Assembly (NCBI GenBank): GCA_023422975.1
Contig: JAFAGF010000215.1
Coordinates: 1-5,944 of the forward strand
Source: Pseudomonadota bacterium
Lineage (GTDB): Bacteria > Pseudomonadota > Gammaproteobacteria > Burkholderiales > Burkholderiaceae_C
Reading direction: 5' to 3'
DNA length: 5,944 nt
The notes under the pieces were generated by a model. That model ran no database searches. It saw only the letters and a list, made by a program, of their open reading frames with translations, and was not told the origin of the DNA. Positions 1 to 5,944 of this stretch are shown here, in pieces. Position numbers and translations under genes: made by a program. Position 1 is the first letter of the stretch; every line of letters begins with the position of its first letter.

Positions 1-590
1 AGCAGGATGTCGCACTTGCTGTCCACGACGATGGAGCGGCGCACCTTGTCGCTCCAGTAGTCGTAATGCGCAATGCGGCGCAGCGAGCCTTCAATGCCGC
101 CCAGCACAATCGGCACATCGTTAAACGCTTCACGGCAGCGCTGGCAGTAGACGATGGCGGCGCGGTCGGGGCGCTTGCCGCCCACATCACCGGGGGTGTA
201 GGCGTCGTCCGAGCGGATTTTGCGATCGGCCGTGTAACGGTTGATCATCGAATCCATATTGCCCGCAGTCACGCCCCAAAACAGATTGGGCTTGCCCAGC
301 GCCTTGAAGGCGTCAGCGCTGTGCCAGTCCGGCTGGGCGATGATGCCCACGCGAAAGCCTTGCGACTCCAGCACGCGTCCAATCACGGCCATGCCAAAGC
401 TCGGGTGGTCCACATAGGCATCGCCCGTCACCAAAATGATGTCGCAGCTGTCCCAGCCCAGCTGGTCCATCTCGGCCCGGCTCATGGGCAAAAATGGCGC
501 CGTGCCGAAACGCTTCGCCCAGTAGGGGCGATAGCTGGTCAGCGGCTTGGCATCGCGCTGAAAAAAGGAAACATCAATCGGTGCGTTCAT
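1..590 (-). CDS. ygiQ: YgiQ family radical SAM protein, N-terminal part (runs off the left edge)
   Basis: The minus strand from the ATG at 590-588 is open to the left edge, giving 196 codons plus two bases of a longer gene; family members are usually around 700 residues or more. The translation closely follows E. coli YgiQ as I recall it: APFLPMSR (31-38), [19 protein letters not shown] (45-63), [12 protein letters not shown] (78-89), [18 protein letters not shown] (106-123) and AHYDYWSD (174-181). This is the conserved N-terminal domain. The radical-SAM CxxxCxxC cluster lies further along the protein, outside the window. The family is presumed to bind a 4Fe-4S cluster and S-adenosylmethionine in the cytoplasm, but its reaction is unknown. 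Start choice: the first 29 residues align in length with E. coli and I see no other in-frame start upstream. The base context before the ATG (GAATCCCCCG) contains no good Shine-Dalgarno. It is transcribed divergently from the small gene at 730. Confidence 0.95.
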   Translation of the reverse strand, partial: MNAPIDVSFFQRDAKPLTSYRPYWAKRFGTAPFLPMSRAEMDQLGWDSCDIILVTGDAYVDHPSFGMAVIGRVLESQGFRVGIIAQPDWHSADAFKALGKPNLFWGVTAGNMDSMINRYTADRKIRSDDAYTPGDVGGKRPDRAAIVYCQRCREAFNDVPIVLGGIEGSLRRIAHYDYWSDKVRRSIVVDSKCDIL

Positions 591-729
591 CGGGGGATTC
601 GTGCGGGAAAATTTAACCCGACAGTGTACGTTTGCCCCTCTAACATTGGGGTCAGTAGGTTTATAGCGCTGCAGTCAGACTGTGCTGGCGTGAGCAACCA
701 TTTTCCCAATCCCCTTCTTCTTCACCGCC
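591..729. promoter_or_regulatory. Divergent intergenic region, presumed promoters for ygiQ and the small plus-strand gene
   Basis: These 139 bp separate two outward-facing genes, so both promoters should lie here. A TATAAA hexamer occurs on the minus strand (665-660), about 70 nt before ygiQ, and overlaps TATAGC on the plus strand (662-667). Neither has a convincing -35 box at 16-18 nt, so exact promoters are not called. An 11-bp perfect inverted repeat, CAGTCAGACTG (672-682), lies just beside these AT-rich hexamers and could be a small operator. A weak 4-bp hairpin CCCC...GGGG occurs around 635-652. The 25 bases before the plus-strand start are C/T-rich and hold no Shine-Dalgarno. That promoters are here is inferred from gene orientation only. 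Confidence 0.4.
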
Positions 730-1014
730 ATGAGCATCATCGTCTTTCACCTGCACAACGCAGAACCCGAGGGCCAAGACCCCGTGTGGCAGCCCCACAG
801 CCAAGCCTACAGCGACCAGGCCATGGGCCAGGCCTTGGCAGACTGCCAAACCCTGCGCACCAACCCGCGCAATATGCATGTGTGCATTTCGTCCGAGCTG
901 CGCGCCATGGTCGGCACCATGGGTGTGTCCGCCGTCGAAAATGGCCGCACCCCGGACGGCGAACTCTATGAATGGAGCAAAGCTGGGCGCGCAGGTGCTG
1001 TACGCCGCCGCTAA
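730..1014 (+). CDS. Small conserved-looking hypothetical protein, 94 aa
   Basis: I do not recognise a named family. The 94-residue product is soluble-looking, with no signal peptide or membrane segment. It starts MSIIVFHLHNAEPEG, continues into a polar helical stretch (about 24-45), and ends in a Gly-rich half with HVCISSEL (49-56), GVSAVENGRTPDG (65-77) and YEWSKAGRAGAVRRR (80-94). The ISSE/GV..V.NG.TPDG/Y.WSKA.RAG pattern resembles, from memory, small hypothetical proteins in other Burkholderiales; this is unverified. Reasons to think it real: codon third positions are strongly G/C-biased as in the neighbours, it fills an otherwise empty gap, and the overlapping minus-strand frames translate to low-complexity protein. 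An in-frame TGA at 691 and the lack of another ATG fix the start at 730. No Shine-Dalgarno is seen, so translation may be leaderless or weak. It is divergent from ygiQ and convergent with rssA, hence probably monocistronic. Confidence 0.75.
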   Translation: MSIIVFHLHNAEPEGQDPVWQPHSQAYSDQAMGQALADCQTLRTNPRNMHVCISSELRAMVGTMGVSAVENGRTPDGELYEWSKAGRAGAVRRR

Positions 1015-1040
1015 AATCCCGCCCAACGCCTGCACCCACC

Positions 1041-1100
1041 AAAATCAAGCATCAAAAGCGGCTCTAGCGCTTATGCAGCAAGCACTAACAGCTATGAGTT
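1041..1100. repeat. Comamonadaceae-type intergenic repeat element with hairpin
   Basis: The AT/GC-mixed segment AAAATCAAGCATCAAAAGCG (1041-1060) continues into GCTCTAGCGCTTATGCAGCA (1061-1080) and AGCACTAACAGCTATGAGTT (1081-1100). Its core is an 8-bp imperfect inverted repeat. I recall very similar units (a TAGCGCTT...AAGCGCTA hairpin flanked by AGCTAT and AAAA tracts) at the ends of many genes in Acidovorax, Delftia, Comamonas and relatives. Only one copy is visible here, so calling it a dispersed repeat rests on memory. It lies between two convergent genes, the usual location for such bidirectional terminator-like units. Confidence 0.6.
1054..1087 (-). terminator. Probable terminator of the smc-zipA-ligA-rssA cluster (possibly bidirectional)
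   Basis: Read on the minus strand, 13 nt after the rssA TAA, the RNA folds as TAGTGCTT (1087-1080), a 7-nt loop, then AAGCGCTA (1072-1065). All eight positions pair, one as a G-U wobble. After a short GAGCCG segment comes a CTTTTG tract, shorter and further away than in a textbook intrinsic terminator. On the plus strand the same stem has a C-A mismatch instead of the wobble and no U-run follows directly, so the structure favours stopping minus-strand transcription. Termination itself is inferred from position and fold. Confidence 0.5.
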
Positions 1101-2069
1101 TTAAGGTTTCTGTGCTTTCCAGCCAAAGTGCTGCAACCCGGGCAATGCAGCCTGCGCGGCGGCGTAGCCTTCTTCCATGGCTTCTTTGGCACGGTGAAAA
1201 TCCAGCAAGCCCAGATGCGCTAGGCGCGGTGCAATCACCAGCTCCGGCGGATCACCCGCCATGCGGCTGCGCGTGATACGCATCTGCATGATGTTGACAC
1301 TGGTCATCACCACATCCAGCAGCGAAGGCATGTGCGTGCTGGGCACCGCAGCGGGCGCGCGGGTGCCGGGCATCCAGCCACGCAGGCGCTCCAGCCACAA
1401 CGCGCTTTGAGCGGCCACGATCTCGCCTTGCACATCGGCGGCATGCAGCGTTCCGGCCACATCGCTGGTGGTAGCCACGACGCCCAGCGGGCGCATATGG
1501 CGGTGCACCAGATCCGCATTCAGATCGACAGCAATCACAATGTCTGCACCCATGGCGCGCGCCAGCGAAGCGGGTACCGGGTTGACCAGGCCGCCATCCA
1601 CCAGCAAACGCCCTGCGCGCTGCACCGGGGTAAACAGCCCTGGCAAGGCGATGGAGGCGCGCACGGCATCGGCCATGGAACCTTCGCGCAGCCAGACCTC
1701 TGCGCCCGAATGCAAATCGGTGGCCACCGCTGCGAACGGGATGGCGGAGGACTCGATGTCAAAGTCCACAAAGTTGCGGCGCCAGAAGTCGATGAGTTTT
1801 TCACCCTTGAGCATGCCGCCCGAGAGCTTGAAGTCCATAAAACTGAACACGCTGCGCATATTCAAGGTCTGCGTCCACTCGGCAAAGCGATCCAGCTCGC
1901 CTGCGGCATAGGCAGCCCCCACCAATGCGCCGATGGAGGCGCCACACACAACATCGGGCTTGATCCCCGCGTCGTCCAGAGCCTTGAGCACCCCCATGTG
2001 TGCCCAGCCACGCGCCGAGCCACTGCCCAGCGCCAAACCAATCTTCGGAGTGCGCGGGGCCAGTGCCAT
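1101..2069 (-). CDS. rssA: RssA-like patatin-family serine hydrolase
   Basis: The product is 322 aa from the preferred ATG at 2069, against about 300 for E. coli RssA, which it resembles along its length. It shows the oxyanion-hole glycine motif GSGSARG (15-21), the nucleophile elbow GASIG with Ser45, and DGG with Asp158, forming the Ser-Asp dyad of patatin-like phospholipases. RASIALPG (137-144), GADIVIAVDLN and the late RMAGDPPELVIAP...LDFHRA region are also RssA-like. The family hydrolyses acyl esters of lipids; the substrate of RssA proteins is not established. No signal peptide or membrane helix is seen, so it is likely cytoplasmic. Start choice: the ATG at 2069 has AAGGA 8 nt upstream. 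A longer ATG at 2114 would add 15 poorly family-like residues and overlap ligA by 44 nt. The start lies one base after the ligA stop (TGATATG), implying translational coupling. Confidence 0.9.
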   Translation of the reverse strand: MALAPRTPKIGLALGSGSARGWAHMGVLKALDDAGIKPDVVCGASIGALVGAAYAAGELDRFAEWTQTLNMRSVFSFMDFKLSGGMLKGEKLIDFWRRNFVDFDIESSAIPFAAVATDLHSGAEVWLREGSMADAVRASIALPGLFTPVQRAGRLLVDGGLVNPVPASLARAMGADIVIAVDLNADLVHRHMRPLGVVATTSDVAGTLHAADVQGEIVAAQSALWLERLRGWMPGTRAPAAVPSTHMPSLLDVVMTSVNIMQMRITRSRMAGDPPELVIAPRLAHLGLLDFHRAKEAMEEGYAAAQAALPGLQHFGWKAQKP

Positions 2070-2070
2070 A

Positions 2071-5387
<3,317 letters not shown>

Positions 5388-5413
5388 GGAATTGCTCTGT
5401 CCCGTTTCCGTAC

Positions 5414-5944
5414 TCAGGCATGCGCCATGGACAGGGCAGATTCCATATCCACAGCCACGATACGCGAGACACCTTGCTCTTGCATCGTCACACCGATCAA
5501 TTGTTGCGCCATTTCCATGGCGATCTTGTTGTGACTGATGAACAGGAACTGGGTTCCCTTGCTCATGCTCGCCACCAATTTGGCATAACGCTCGGTGTTC
5601 GCATCATCCAGCGGCGCATCCACCTCGTCCAGCAAACAGAACGGTGCGGGGTTCAACTGAAAAATCGCAAACACCAGCGCAATTGCCGTCAGGGCTTTCT
5701 CTCCACCTGACAGCAAATGAATCGTCTGGTTCTTTTTTCCGGGCGGCTGCGCCATCACTTGCACCCCAGAATCCAGGATTTCATCACCTGTGATGATGAG
5801 TTTGGCCTGCCCGCCGCCGAACAACTCGGGGAACATGCGGCCAAAGTGTTCGTTCACGGTGTTGAAGGTGCCCGAGAGCAGCTCACGTGTTTCGTTGTCG
5901 ATCTTCTTGATCGCGTTTTCCAGCGTGGTCATGGCCTCGGTCAA
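5414..5944 (-). CDS. smc: Chromosome segregation protein SMC, C-terminal 176 residues (5' part beyond the right edge)
   Basis: This is the tail of the condensin-type ATPase that, with ScpA and ScpB, compacts and separates sister chromosomes. The fragment holds the end of the coiled coil and most of the C-terminal ATPase half: [10 protein letters not shown] (42-51 of the fragment), the ABC signature [17 protein letters not shown] (77-93), Walker [14 protein letters not shown] (102-114) and the switch histidine in ISHNK (H138). The Walker A half, hinge and most of the coiled coil lie outside the window. The codon at the right edge is TTG, an internal Leu here and not a start; full bacterial SMC proteins are about 1,150-1,200 aa. 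The catalytic motifs are intact, with no sign of truncation at the stop. As the most upstream gene seen, it probably heads or lies within the operon that continues into zipA and ligA. Confidence 0.97.
   Translation of the reverse strand: MTEAMTTLENAIKKIDNETRELLSGTFNTVNEHFGRMFPELFGGGQAKLIITGDEILDSGVQVMAQPPGKKNQTIHLLSGGEKALTAIALVFAIFQLNPAPFCLLDEVDAPLDDANTERYAKLVASMSKGTQFLFISHNKIAMEMAQQLIGVTMQEQGVSRIVAVDMESALSMAHA

Noticed and set aside
66..971. A 301-codon plus-strand open frame
   Set aside because: It lies opposite the strongly recognised ygiQ N-terminus and then runs out of frame through the small gene at 730-1014.
661..1035. A 124-codon minus-strand frame overlapping the small gene
   Set aside because: Its translation is low-complexity (Ala/Gly/His-rich), it would run through the divergent region, and the plus-strand frame has the better codon pattern.
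1464..1471. An E. coli Chi octamer (GCTGGTGG) inside rssA
   Set aside because: A single 8-mer in coding DNA is expected by chance, and Chi specificity in this lineage is not something I can establish from the window.

Overview
The window looks like ordinary chromosomal housekeeping DNA from a betaproteobacterium, most likely Burkholderiales and probably family Comamonadaceae. The basis is the smc-zipA-ligA gene order, the moderately GC-rich coding sequence with G/C-rich third positions, the protein sequences, and an intergenic hairpin element at about 1041-1100 that I recall as typical of Comamonadaceae genomes. The assignment is from recognition, not from a search.

Layout. A four-gene cluster runs right to left on the minus strand. 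It starts with the C-terminal end of smc (chromosome condensation ATPase, cut by the right edge), followed by zipA (FtsZ membrane anchor), ligA (NAD+-dependent DNA ligase) and an rssA-like patatin-family hydrolase. Spacings are 26 nt, 17 nt and 1 nt, all genes point the same way and no intergenic gap could hold a separate terminator, so they are probably co-transcribed. The cluster ends at a 60-bp hairpin-bearing repeat-like element. To its left a small 94-codon gene of unknown function lies on the plus strand, convergent with rssA. A 139-bp region then separates that gene from the divergently transcribed 5' part of ygiQ (radical-SAM family, minus strand, cut by the left edge).

Functional reading. 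smc, zipA and ligA link chromosome organisation, septum assembly and completion of DNA replication and repair. rssA is translationally attached to the end of ligA, but its link to those processes is unknown. ygiQ and the small gene form an unrelated divergent pair.

I found no mobile element, CRISPR array, tRNA/rRNA gene, defence system or obvious new multi-gene system. The items most worth a second look are the repeat element, the uncharacterised small gene, a possible sliding-clamp-binding motif in the N-terminal tail of LigA, an extra domain in ZipA, and the tight coupling of rssA to ligA. No stretch longer than 300 bases lacks a gene.
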